Source: Nitrospirae bacterium RBG_13_39_12 (GTDB lineage Bacteria; Nitrospirota; Thermodesulfovibrionia; Thermodesulfovibrionales; SM23-35). Taken from it: a DNA stretch of 27,823 nt. The notes beneath the pieces are model-generated. The model saw only the letters and a program-made list of their open reading frames with translations. It was not told the DNA's origin and did no database searches. Below, in pieces: positions 16,314 to 22,735 of this stretch (the stretch's first letter is position 1; every line of letters begins with the position of its first letter). Position numbers and translations under genes: made by a program. Location: the NCBI GenBank assembly GCA_001805125.1, contig MHEF01000154.1, forward strand, positions 52,899 through 80,721. The letters run 5' to 3'.

Positions 16314-16331
16314 CTGTGGCAGAGACCACAG
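16314..16331 (+). repeat. Hairpin repeat unit B (compensatory variant of unit A)
   Basis: CTGTGG, loop CAGAGA and CCACAG. The loop is identical to unit A (16138-16159) and the stem differs by paired changes (CG/CG to TG/CA), so the structure is preserved. Confidence 0.65.
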
Positions 16332-16365
16332 GGTGTAATAATTATAAAATAAAATAAATTAATTA

Positions 16366-16394
16366 TTTACAAAAAGTTTTATTTATGCTATGTT
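16366..16394 (+). promoter_or_regulatory. Candidate promoter for the HTH regulator
   Basis: TTTACA (16366-16371), a 17-base spacer and TATGTT (16389-16394) predict +1 at about 16401, two bases before ATG 16403. This favours that ATG over the one at 16385, which would lie inside the promoter. Confidence 0.5.
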
Positions 16395-16402
16395 TTTTTA
16401 TT

Positions 16403-17038
16403 ATGTGGCCGTTACTTGACGAAAACCCTACAAGAGAACAAATACTTATGTTACTTAAAACCAAAGGGCCCTTGGCTATTGAGGAATTGAGCAAAGATTT
16501 AAATATAACTTCAATGGGGATACGGCAGCACTTACTTTCCCTTGAAAAACGAGGGCTTATAGATTATGTTCCCAAAAGACAGGGGATTGGCAGACCTGCC
16601 TTCCTTTACAAGCTTACTGAAAAGGCAGATGACCTTTTCCCTAAAAAATATTTCAACTTCATCCATGATATTTTCAAAGACATTGAAAAGAACGACAGCC
16701 GGGAAAAGATAGATGATATATTCAAGTGGCGTAAAAACAGGCTTTTTAAAGAATATAAAGACGCACTTTCAGAAAAGAAAACCATCCAGGAAAAGACCCG
16801 GGAGTTTAAAGATGTTTTAGAATCAAAGGGATATCTTACCAGTCTCGATGAGGCTGGAGACCACTATATTTTAAAGCAATTTAACTGCCCAATTTACAAA
16901 GTTGCGTCAGAGTTTAGTGAGGCATGCAAATACGAACTCCAACTATATAAGGACCTTCTTGGGAAAGACGTAAATCGCCAACAATGCATGGCTGACGGAA
17001 GTCCATCCTGTACATATATTATTCCCAAAACAAACTAA
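16403..17038 (+). CDS. ArsR/SufR-like winged-helix regulator with C-terminal cysteine cluster
   Basis: A 211-residue COG2345-type transcriptional regulator. The N-terminal winged helix (about residues 8-70) shows TREQILMLLKTKGPLAIEEL, SMGIRQHLLSLEKRGLI and GIGRPAFLYKLTEKA. The C-terminal half has four cysteines spaced C-x12-C-x19-C-x7-C (from NCPIYKVA to SPSCTYII), like the [Fe-S]-binding regulators related to SufR, so it probably senses iron-sulphur status, oxygen or redox. ATG 16403 is chosen because a candidate promoter predicts transcription from about 16401 and the sequence from MWPLLDENPTRE matches the family start; ATG 16385 would add six residues. No suf genes are near, so its target is unknown. 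Confidence 0.82.
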   Translation: MWPLLDENPTREQILMLLKTKGPLAIEELSKDLNITSMGIRQHLLSLEKRGLIDYVPKRQGIGRPAFLYKLTEKADDLFPKKYFNFIHDIFKDIEKNDSREKIDDIFKWRKNRLFKEYKDALSEKKTIQEKTREFKDVLESKGYLTSLDEAGDHYILKQFNCPIYKVASEFSEACKYELQLYKDLLGKDVNRQQCMADGSPSCTYIIPKTN

Positions 17039-17175
17039 CCAAATCATTGAAATAATCAATAATTGCTTCATATTAATTTTATAACTTATTATTTTAATCG
17101 AATATATTCCTACTAAATCTTATCGTTTCCTGTTTCCGTCCTTAAAAAAACTTTAAAATATTTTGTTTTTCATTA

Positions 17176-17204
17176 TTTTCAAGTATCTATTTTTCAAGTA
17201 TAAT
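17176..17204 (+). promoter_or_regulatory. Candidate promoter in the AT-rich gap before the 6S-like RNA
   Basis: TTTTCA (17176-17181), a 17-base spacer and a perfect TATAAT (17199-17204). An 11-base direct repeat (TTTTCAAGTAT) overlaps it. The stretch 17039-17344 is otherwise AT-rich and holds no open frame of note; a transcript from about 17211 could include the 6S-like RNA as a longer precursor. Confidence 0.35.
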
Positions 17205-17283
17205 TTAAGGATTTTTTATGCTAAATACTCATAAAAACGAATAATAAGCGTCAGTTAAAGTCCTGGACTCAGTAATTTTTCTC

Positions 17284-17313
17284 TTGCCTTAAAGTACTAT
17301 TTTATTTTATTCT
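17284..17313 (+). promoter_or_regulatory. Candidate promoter proximal to the 6S-like RNA
   Basis: TTGCCT (17284-17289), an 18-base spacer and TATTCT (17308-17313), predicting transcription from about 17320, some 30 bases before the structured RNA. Confidence 0.35.
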
Positions 17314-17349
17314 AAATAAAACAAAAACATTTACAGGAGGTCATAGCTG

Positions 17350-17542
17350 TAATTTCGCAACATACGCCTGCCCTGTTAGTGATAGGTGAAAGTGTTGATC
17401 TGGCAAATTAGATCTTTTGGGAGCTTAAGTAAGGAGACGGTGTGCAGGTCTCTCACGAGGAGAAAGCCTAAAGTCTCCTTCAGGGCACCCACCTTTTAAT
17501 CTAGGCAGATCTAATTTCTCCTCACACGGCAGGGTGGGTTTA
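17350..17542 (+). ncRNA. ssrS: 6S RNA (RNA polymerase regulator), probable
   Basis: A roughly 190-base structured RNA with 6S architecture: a closing stem (GCCTGCC at 17366-17372 with GGCAGG at 17528-17533), an asymmetric central bubble (17376-17404 versus 17518-17527), a perfect 11-bp arm (17405-17415 with 17507-17517, AAATTAGATCT), and an apical stem (AAGGAGAC 17431-17438 with GTCTCCTT 17473-17480). The CCTGCCCTGTT start and placement just upstream of rny fit the location of 6S genes in several deep Gram-negative lineages, where it usually sits between zapA and rny. No zapA is present here. 6S RNA mimics an open promoter and sequesters sigma-70 RNA polymerase. Confidence 0.72.
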
Positions 17543-17554
17543 TATTAAAACTAT

Positions 17555-17702
17555 TATGAGGCTGATTTTTATGACACAGTTACCTTTGTGGAGGATTATT
17601 AAAAAAAATAATTTTATGATAGAACATAGATGGACGTTTATTTTTATTATTCATATTTTTTCACCTCCAAAAGCCGCATTAAAGTCATAACTCAGCCCCA
17701 AA
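17555..17702 (+). repeat. Long imperfect inverted repeat between 6S RNA and rny
   Basis: TGAGGCTGA...TATGAC at 17556-17574 is complementary to GTCATAACTCAGCCCCA at 17685-17701, and further in CTTTGTGGAGG pairs with CCTCCAAAAG. The centre is very A/T-rich with no open frame. The whole could be a small non-autonomous mobile element or a hairpin in the rny leader. Two smaller hairpins follow before the rny start (GGGAGCA-CTT-TGCTC around 17719-17733 and CCCT...AGGG around 17748-17763). Confidence 0.5.
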
Positions 17703-17789
17703 ATTAAAAAACAGGAAGGGAGCACTTTGCTCTTAACGCACGAGAATCCCTCTGCTTGCAGGGAATATAAAATAAGGGGGTTAACATAA

Positions 17790-19352
17790 ATGTACCAGAC
17801 AGCTTACTTGATAGTTGCCTTGTCAATAGGGCTTGTCCTGGGGTTAGTCCTGACTCTTATCTCCTGGACAAATCTCAGGAATAAAAAAGTTGCAATAGAA
17901 AAAGAAAAAGCAAAAGTAATCGAGGAAATGAACAGGGATGTTGAAAGGATAAAAAAAGAAGCACTTATTGAATCTAAAGATCTTGTCTATCAGGCCAAGA
18001 CAGAAGCCGACAAGGAGTTACGGGAAAGACGTTCTGAATTGAATCACCTTGATAAAAGGCTACGGCAGAAAGAAGAAACAATTGAAAAAAAGTTTGAACA
18101 GATAGAAAAACGAGAACAGGAATTAAACAAAAGAGAAAAAGATTATCTTTTCAAAGAACGGAATATCCAAGAAAAAGAAACAAATTACAGCAATTTAATA
18201 AAAAACCAGACACAATTGCTTGAAAAGATATCGGGATTGGGCTCGGAAGATGCAAAAAAGGAACTTTTCAAAAAAATTGAAGAAGAATCAAGATTTGAAG
18301 CAGCAAAGCTTGCTAAAAGGATAGAAGATGAGGTAAGAGAAAACGCTGAAAAGAAAGCAAAGGAAATAATAGGGTTTTCCATACAAAGATACTCAAGTGA
18401 CTACGTTGCAGATGCAACCGTAACCGCTGTGAACCTTCCGAATGATGAGATGAAAGGAAGAATAATCGGAAGAGAAGGCAGAAACATAAGGGCACTTGAG
18501 GCTGCAACAGGTGTTGACCTGATTGTTGATGATACTCCAGAAATTGTAACACTGTCCGCCTTCGATCCTGTCAGGCGTGAAATCGCAAGACTCTCTCTTG
18601 AAAGATTGATAACAGACGGACGAATCCACCCAACGAGAATAGAAGAGATAGTTGAAAAGGTTAAGAAGGAAGTTGAATCACACATCAGGGAAGAAGGAGA
18701 AAAAGCTGTTTTTGACTTTGGACTTTCCGGCATACACCCTGAACTAGTTAAACTCATAGGAAGGCTGAAATACAGGTCGTCATATGGACAAAACGTTCTT
18801 CAGCATTCCAGGGAAGTAGCATATTTATCGGGCATGATGGCCGGGGAACTAAAAGTAGATATAAAACTCTCAAAGAGAGCGGGAATACTACATGATATCG
18901 GAAAAGCAGCAGATCATGAAATTGAAGGGACACATCAGGAAATCGGGGCAAACATCGCAAAAAAATACGGAGAGAATCAAAAGGTAATAAATGCCATATT
19001 AGTACACCATGGAGAAGGAGACCCCACAACTGTTGAAGCTGCCCTTGTTGCTGCTGCTGATGCTCTTTCAGCTGCTCGGCCGGGTGTAAGGAGAGAGAGC
19101 ATTGAGAATTATCTTAAACGGCTCGAGAAACTCGAACAGCTGGCGCTTTCATATAAAGGCGTTGACAAATGTTATGCAATCCAGGCGGGAAGGGAAATAA
19201 GGATAATAGTAAAGCCTGATGATGTAAGCGATGACATGTCTGCTGTAATATCAAGAGATCTTGCTAAAAAAATCGAGTCGGATATGACATACCCGGGTCA
19301 AATAAAGGTCACTGTTATCAGGGAATCAAGATATGTGGAATATGCAAAGTAG
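17790..19352 (+). CDS. rny: Ribonuclease Y
   Basis: Membrane-anchored endoribonuclease that starts mRNA decay. The domains run in the canonical order: N-terminal membrane helix (about residues 4-26), a long charged coiled coil (about 30-200, rich in K/E/R), a KH RNA-binding domain (GRIIGREGRNIRALEAATGV) and an HD domain with metal-binding residues in QHSREVA, GILHDIGKA and VHHGEGD, followed by the conserved DALSAARPGVRRES block. The length of 520 residues is normal. The start has AAGGGGG about nine bases upstream. ymdB follows, as in many genomes. The long structured leader (6S RNA plus hairpins) is unusual and might influence expression. Confidence 0.97.
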   Translation: MYQTAYLIVALSIGLVLGLVLTLISWTNLRNKKVAIEKEKAKVIEEMNRDVERIKKEALIESKDLVYQAKTEADKELRERRSELNHLDKRLRQKEETIEKKFEQIEKREQELNKREKDYLFKERNIQEKETNYSNLIKNQTQLLEKISGLGSEDAKKELFKKIEEESRFEAAKLAKRIEDEVRENAEKKAKEIIGFSIQRYSSDYVADATVTAVNLPNDEMKGRIIGREGRNIRALEAATGVDLIVDDTPEIVTLSAFDPVRREIARLSLERLITDGRIHPTRIEEIVEKVKKEVESHIREEGEKAVFDFGLSGIHPELVKLIGRLKYRSSYGQNVLQHSREVAYLSGMMAGELKVDIKLSKRAGILHDIGKAADHEIEGTHQEIGANIAKKYGENQKVINAILVHHGEGDPTTVEAALVAAADALSAARPGVRRESIENYLKRLEKLEQLALSYKGVDKCYAIQAGREIRIIVKPDDVSDDMSAVISRDLAKKIESDMTYPGQIKVTVIRESRYVEYAK

Positions 19353-19513
19353 AGGAATTGTGAGAAGACTGGCTAATAATTTTTATAAATGACTATTAAA
19401 ATGGCAACCGTAAGTGCCTCACAAATTGAAGGGTTATTCGTTTACCTCTCAAAATGTTTTTTTCTAAGGTGTCATGATAATAATTTTTCACCAACCTTCT
19501 CTCAACGTTAACT

Positions 19514-20296
19514 ATGAAAGTCCTTTTTATTGGTGATATAGTAGGCAAAGTTGGCAGAACTACGTCAAAGGCATTGATCCCAACTGTTGTTGACAGGTAC
19601 AAGGTAGATCTTGTAATTGCCAACGGCGAGAATGCAGCAGGTGGTTTTGGGATAACAGATAAGACAGCCAACGAAATCTTCAGCTCCGGAGCCCATATAA
19701 TTACAACGGGAAACCATGTTTGGGACAAGAAAGAATTTATTTCACAAATTTCAAAGGAAGACAGGGTACTCAGACCATTAAACTATCCGCCGGGAACACC
19801 CGGATACGGAAGTATACTTTATACACTTCATAATGGCAAAAAAGCAGCTGTAATCGATCTATCCGGACGGGTTTTCATGTCAAACATTGACTGTCCATTC
19901 AGAACTGCCAAAGATGAAGTCGAGAAGCTCGGCAAATTAACAAAGGTAGTTATCATTGATTTTCATGCAGAGGCAACATCAGAGAAGATAGCGTTCGGAT
20001 ATTTTATGGATGGTAAGGTCAGTGCTGTTATCGGAACTCATACACATGTTCAGACAGCCGACGAAAAGATATTGCCCGGTGGCACAGCATATATAACTGA
20101 TGTTGGAATGACAGGTCCGTATAATTCAATAATAGGGATAGAAAAGGAACAGATAATACAACGATTTTTAACAAATATGCCAACGCGATTCGAGACAGCT
20201 AAGGGTGACGGAATTTTTTCTGCTATTGTCCTTGAGATTGATGATAAAACAGGAAAGTGCACCGCTTTACAGAGGCTTCAACTCAGATATCCATAA
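19514..20296 (+). CDS. ymdB: YmdB-family metallophosphoesterase
   Basis: A 260-residue member of the TIGR00282/YmdB family, a dinuclear metal phosphodiesterase reported to act on 2',3'-cyclic nucleotides. All metal motifs are visible: FIGDIVGKVGR (Asp 8), ANGENAAGG (Asn/Glu), TTGNHVWD, IDFHAEATSEK and IGTHTHVQTAD. The conserved family ending (MTGPYNSIIGIEKE, RFETAKGD) is present. It lies 161 bases after rny in the widespread rny-ymdB order. The ATG has no visible Shine-Dalgarno sequence. It is convergent with secG. Confidence 0.94.
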   Translation: MKVLFIGDIVGKVGRTTSKALIPTVVDRYKVDLVIANGENAAGGFGITDKTANEIFSSGAHIITTGNHVWDKKEFISQISKEDRVLRPLNYPPGTPGYGSILYTLHNGKKAAVIDLSGRVFMSNIDCPFRTAKDEVEKLGKLTKVVIIDFHAEATSEKIAFGYFMDGKVSAVIGTHTHVQTADEKILPGGTAYITDVGMTGPYNSIIGIEKEQIIQRFLTNMPTRFETAKGDGIFSAIVLEIDDKTGKCTALQRLQLRYP

Positions 20297-20395
20297 AGGG
20301 GTTAACCTATCTTTATAATTTATGCAGACCAATATCAGCAAAAATACAGGCATCCCCTATATTACAGAATCAAAATTAGTGAAACCGTGCTTAAA

Positions 20396-20773
20396 CTATT
20401 TAGCTACAGGCTGCTGATTAGCATTTTGAGGGACCTGCTGGGATGGCTGAACAGGCTGTACCCCTGTTCCCTGAAGCGGTCCGGTTGTTCCCGGAAATGT
20501 CTTGTTTTCCTCAGTCACTGGAGTCTTTTTAACTACAGACCCTCCTTTAGCAGTAACAACCGCTAAAGAAAGGGATGTGATCATAAAAACAACAGCAGCA
20601 ATTGTTGTCATTTTGTTCATAAATGTCGCAGCACCACGGCTTCCAAAAAGTGTATTGCTCGAACCGCCTCCAAAGGCTGCGCCAAGTTCTGCTCCTTTAC
20701 CGCTCTGAAGAAGTACTATCGCTATTAGCATTAAACATACAATAATGTGGACTGCCATTAAAATCGTTATCAT
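20396..20773 (-). CDS. secG: Preprotein translocase subunit SecG
   Basis: Small membrane subunit of the SecYEG export channel. Two membrane helices (about residues 3-21 and 54-73) flank the conserved cytoplasmic loop LLQSGKGAELGAAFGG and GSSNTLFGSRG. The C-terminal tail is polar and rich in Pro, Gln and Val, common in this family. At 125 residues the length is normal. The ATG overlaps the tpiA stop (4-base overlap), so tpiA-secG are translationally coupled, a common arrangement. Confidence 0.95.
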   Translation of the reverse strand: MITILMAVHIIVCLMLIAIVLLQSGKGAELGAAFGGGSSNTLFGSRGAATFMNKMTTIAAVVFMITSLSLAVVTAKGGSVVKKTPVTEENKTFPGTTGPLQGTGVQPVQPSQQVPQNANQQPVAK

Positions 20774-21519
20774 TTCACCTTCCTGAATTTAACTATTCTG
20801 GTAAAGCTTTCAATTTTGAGACTCGCACCCCCAACAAGGGCACCATCCAGATCCTTACAATACATCAACAGATCTATATTCTCAGGTGTAACGCTACCAC
20901 CATATATTATACGCAAATTTTCGGATTTTTTTCCATATAAAATATTAAGCTTATTCCTGATATATTCATGTACCTCTTGCGCTTGCTCAGCTGAAGCAGT
21001 CTTTCCGGTACCTATGGCCCAGATAGGCTCATAAGCTATTACCATATTTTCAGGATCGATTCCTTCAAGGCCCTTTTCTATCTCTCTCTGTAAAATATCA
21101 AATGTTTTCCCTGCCTCTCTCTCCTCGAGAGATTCACCTATGCAGAAAATAATCCCGAGACCGGTCTTTTTTGCGGCTCTGATTTTTTTATTAACTATAT
21201 CATCTGTTTCATTAAAATACTGTCTTCTTTCGGAATGTCCAATGATTACATACTTACAGCCTGTATCAACAAGCATTACAGGGGAAACTTCACCAGTATA
21301 TGCACCTTTTTCTTCATAAAATACGTCCTGTGAAGCAACCATTACATTTGTATTTTTGAGTTGCTCTGCCGCTAATGCCAGAGAAGTAAAAGGCGGTGCA
21401 ATCGCAATATCAACAGCTGAAACATCTTTTACTTCAGGTATGAACTTTGATATAAACTCCTGTGTCTCAGATAGAGTCTTATTCATCTTCCAGTTTGCAG
21501 CTATAAACGGTTTTCGCAT
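20770..21519 (-). CDS. tpiA: Triose-phosphate isomerase
   Basis: Interconverts dihydroxyacetone phosphate and glyceraldehyde 3-phosphate in glycolysis and gluconeogenesis. Catalytic residues are all present: Lys in AANWKMN (about 11), His in YVIIGHSERR and Glu in AYEPIWAIGTGKTAS, followed by the phosphate-binding YGGSV and GALVGGASL. The length of 249 residues is normal. The ATG has no Shine-Dalgarno sequence; a TTGACA-N17-TACAGT promoter ends six bases before it, so the mRNA is probably leaderless. Two short tandem repeats lie just upstream of the promoter. secG is coupled downstream. Confidence 0.97.
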   Translation of the reverse strand: MRKPFIAANWKMNKTLSETQEFISKFIPEVKDVSAVDIAIAPPFTSLALAAEQLKNTNVMVASQDVFYEEKGAYTGEVSPVMLVDTGCKYVIIGHSERRQYFNETDDIVNKKIRAAKKTGLGIIFCIGESLEEREAGKTFDILQREIEKGLEGIDPENMVIAYEPIWAIGTGKTASAEQAQEVHEYIRNKLNILYGKKSENLRIIYGGSVTPENIDLLMYCKDLDGALVGGASLKIESFTRIVKFRKVK

Positions 21520-21525
21520 CCAGAT

Positions 21526-21554
21526 ACTGTAATTTATATATGCTCTTATGTCAA
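21526..21554 (-). promoter_or_regulatory. Candidate leaderless promoter for tpiA-secG
   Basis: On the minus strand TTGACA (21554-21549), a 17-base spacer and TACAGT (21531-21526). The expected +1 is the A of the tpiA ATG at 21519. Confidence 0.55.
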
Positions 21555-21606
21555 GGTTATGGCCTTACAGGGTTATGGCCTTACAAGTATAAGTCAAGTA
21601 TAAGTC
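21555..21606 (+). repeat. Two short tandem repeats upstream of tpiA
   Basis: GGTTATGGCCTTACA occurs at 21555-21569 and 21571-21585 (period 16). AAGTATAAGTC occurs at 21585-21595 and 21596-21606 (period 11). They lie between the divergent tpiA and tRNA-Gln promoters and could be regulator binding sites or simple slippage products. Confidence 0.8.
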
Positions 21607-21607
21607 A

Positions 21608-21637
21608 TTGACGCTTTCAAACGTTTTATGATATATT
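21608..21637 (+). promoter_or_regulatory. Candidate promoter for the tRNA genes
   Basis: TTGACG (21608-21613), an 18-base spacer and TATATT (21632-21637), predicting a start near 21644, about 28 bases before tRNA-Gln. Confidence 0.5.
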
Positions 21638-21671
21638 TATAACCTCATAACCTGTTGAAAATATTGATTTT

Positions 21672-21745
21672 TGGGGAGTCGTCCAGCGGCAGGACGGCAG
21701 ACTCTGGATCTGCTTACAGGGGTTCGAATCCTCTCTCCCCAGCCA
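21672..21745 (+). tRNA. tRNA-Gln (anticodon CUG)
   Basis: A complete cloverleaf with encoded CCA. The acceptor stem TGGGGAG pairs with CTCCCCA, the anticodon stem GCAGA/TCTGC encloses loop CTCTGGA with anticodon CTG, and the T-arm is AGGGGTTCGAATCCTCT. It reads CAG codons. Confidence 0.95.
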
Positions 21746-21808
21746 ATTATAAAATTCTAAATCATAAATTAGAATTTCGAAATTCGGATTTTTTTGTTTA
21801 ATGTTTTG

Positions 21809-21884
21809 GGTCCCATCGTCTAGAGGCCTAGGACGTGGCCCTCTCAAGGCTAAAACACGGGTTCGAATCCCGTTGGGACCACCA
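21809..21884 (+). tRNA. tRNA-Glu (anticodon CUC)
   Basis: A complete cloverleaf with encoded CCA. The acceptor stem GGTCCCA pairs with TGGGACC, the anticodon stem TGGCC/GGCTA encloses loop CTCTCAA with anticodon CTC, and the T-arm is ACGGGTTCGAATCCCGT. It reads GAG codons and lies 63 bases after tRNA-Gln. Confidence 0.95.
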
Positions 21885-21911
21885 AACCCTTTTTTCCTCA
21901 ATTCCTCAATT

Positions 21912-21935
21912 GTCTCAAATATTAAATTTTGAGAC
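21912..21935 (+). terminator. Possible hairpin terminator after tRNA-Glu
   Basis: GTCTCAAA and TTTGAGAC form an 8-bp stem with an 8-base A/T loop, 27 bases after tRNA-Glu. A run of six T lies before it (21891-21896) and no T-tract directly follows, so a role in termination is uncertain. Confidence 0.35.
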
Positions 21936-21980
21936 GCGACCCCTATTTTCTCTGGAATTTTTAGGCTTCCGGAAGGATTG

Positions 21981-22016
21981 ATAACGCTTGACATTATTAT
22001 CGTAGCACGTTATTAT
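21981..22016 (+). promoter_or_regulatory. higBA promoter and candidate HigA operator
   Basis: A near-consensus promoter: TTGACA (21988-21993), 17-base spacer, TATTAT (22011-22016); expected +1 at about 22023, coincident with the higB GTG. An ATAACG/CGTTAT inverted repeat (21981-21986 and 22008-22013) brackets the -35 box and spacer and is a plausible autorepression site. Confidence 0.6.
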
Positions 22017-22021
22017 TAGTC

Positions 22022-22300
22022 GTGATAAAAAGCTTTCGTTGTAAAGACACAGAAAAGCTCTTTCACAGACTTTTATCAATTTTTCCCCCGGAAATACGGC
22101 GAAATGCTTTAAGGAAATTATTGCTGTTGGATGCTGCGGAACACTTGGAAGACTTGAGGGTGCCGCCAGGCAATCGACTAAAGAAGCTGGCTGGCAATCG
22201 GCAGGGGCAGCACAGCATCCGAATTAACGATCAATGGAGGATATGTTTTCGATGGCATCAAGCGGATGCCTTCGATGTCGAAATAACCGACTATCATTAG
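22022..22300 (+). CDS. higB: HigB-like toxin (RelE superfamily)
   Basis: A 92-residue RelE/HigB-type mRNA interferase; members cleave mRNA at the ribosome. Family motifs are IKSFRCKDTEKLF at the start, LRVPPGNRLKKLAG, GQHSIRINDQWRICFRW and the C-terminal VEITDYH. The order toxin before antitoxin is that of higBA. The start is GTG 22022, coincident with the predicted +1 and lacking a Shine-Dalgarno sequence. Base composition is visibly more G/C-rich than in the flanking genes, which suggests recent transfer. The gene directly follows the tRNA pair. Confidence 0.92.
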   Translation: MIKSFRCKDTEKLFHRLLSIFPPEIRRNALRKLLLLDAAEHLEDLRVPPGNRLKKLAGNRQGQHSIRINDQWRICFRWHQADAFDVEITDYH

Positions 22301-22309
22301 GAGAGAATC

Positions 22310-22618
22310 ATGAGGATGAGAAAGATGGCCCCGGTTCATCCGGGGGAAATACTGATCGAGGAATTTCTGAAGCCATTGGAAATTAGTCAGTACAGGCTGG
22401 CCAAGGATATCAGCGTACCGCCGCGCCGTATCAATGAAATCGTTCTGGGAAAACGGTCAATCACTGCAGATACGGCGCTTAGGCTTGCCCGTTATTTCAG
22501 CCTCTCAGAACGTTTTTGGCTCAACCTTCAATCGCGATACGATCTTGAGGTCGAGAAAGACAAATTGGATATGCGACTTGAGAAAGAAGTGAGAGTTTTG
22601 ACGTTGAAGAGCGCCTGA
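22310..22618 (+). CDS. higA: HigA-like antitoxin
   Basis: A 102-residue XRE-type helix-turn-helix antitoxin that neutralises HigB and represses the operon. Motifs: PVHPGEILIEEFLKPL, the HTH region SQYRLAKDISVPPRRINEIVLGKRSIT, and LARYFSLSERFWLNLQSRYDL. The ATG has AGGAG six bases upstream and lies nine bases after higB. It has the same G/C-rich character as higB. Confidence 0.93.
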   Translation: MRMRKMAPVHPGEILIEEFLKPLEISQYRLAKDISVPPRRINEIVLGKRSITADTALRLARYFSLSERFWLNLQSRYDLEVEKDKLDMRLEKEVRVLTLKSA

Positions 22619-22687
22619 CAGAGTCTAACAGACGAAAAGACCCGAGCTATGAATTCTATCTAACTGATAAGTCAACTTAGTCAATAA

Positions 22688-22699
22688 CGTCCCCTCCCT
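22688..22699 (+). repeat. Degenerate GTCCCC repeat, fragment
   Basis: ACGTCCCCTCCC followed by TTTTATCCC resembles the unit at 24674-24685 (CTGTCCCCTTTT then CCTTTATTCCC) and 24717-24728 (CCGTCCCCTTTA). These short units resemble remnants of repeats associated with IS200-type (REP/RAYT) elements; no transposase is present. Confidence 0.4.
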
Positions 22700-22735
22700 T
22701 TTATCCCTTTGTTTTCTTCATTCTATTGATTACTT

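Noticed and set aside
16105..16329. A 74-codon open frame on the minus strand
   Set aside because: It lies wholly within the repeat and hairpin units and reads through palindromes; its composition is a by-product of the repeat.
19359..19427. Inverted AATTGTGAG/CTCACAAATT between rny and ymdB
   Set aside because: Imperfect, with a long loop and no T-tract; not enough to call a terminator or operator.
20293..20316. ATAAAG...CTTTAT hairpin at the ymdB end as a terminator
   Set aside because: The stem is short and A/T-rich and no T-run follows.
21626..21994. A 122-codon open frame on the minus strand
   Set aside because: It crosses both tRNA genes antisense; tRNA structure explains the sequence.
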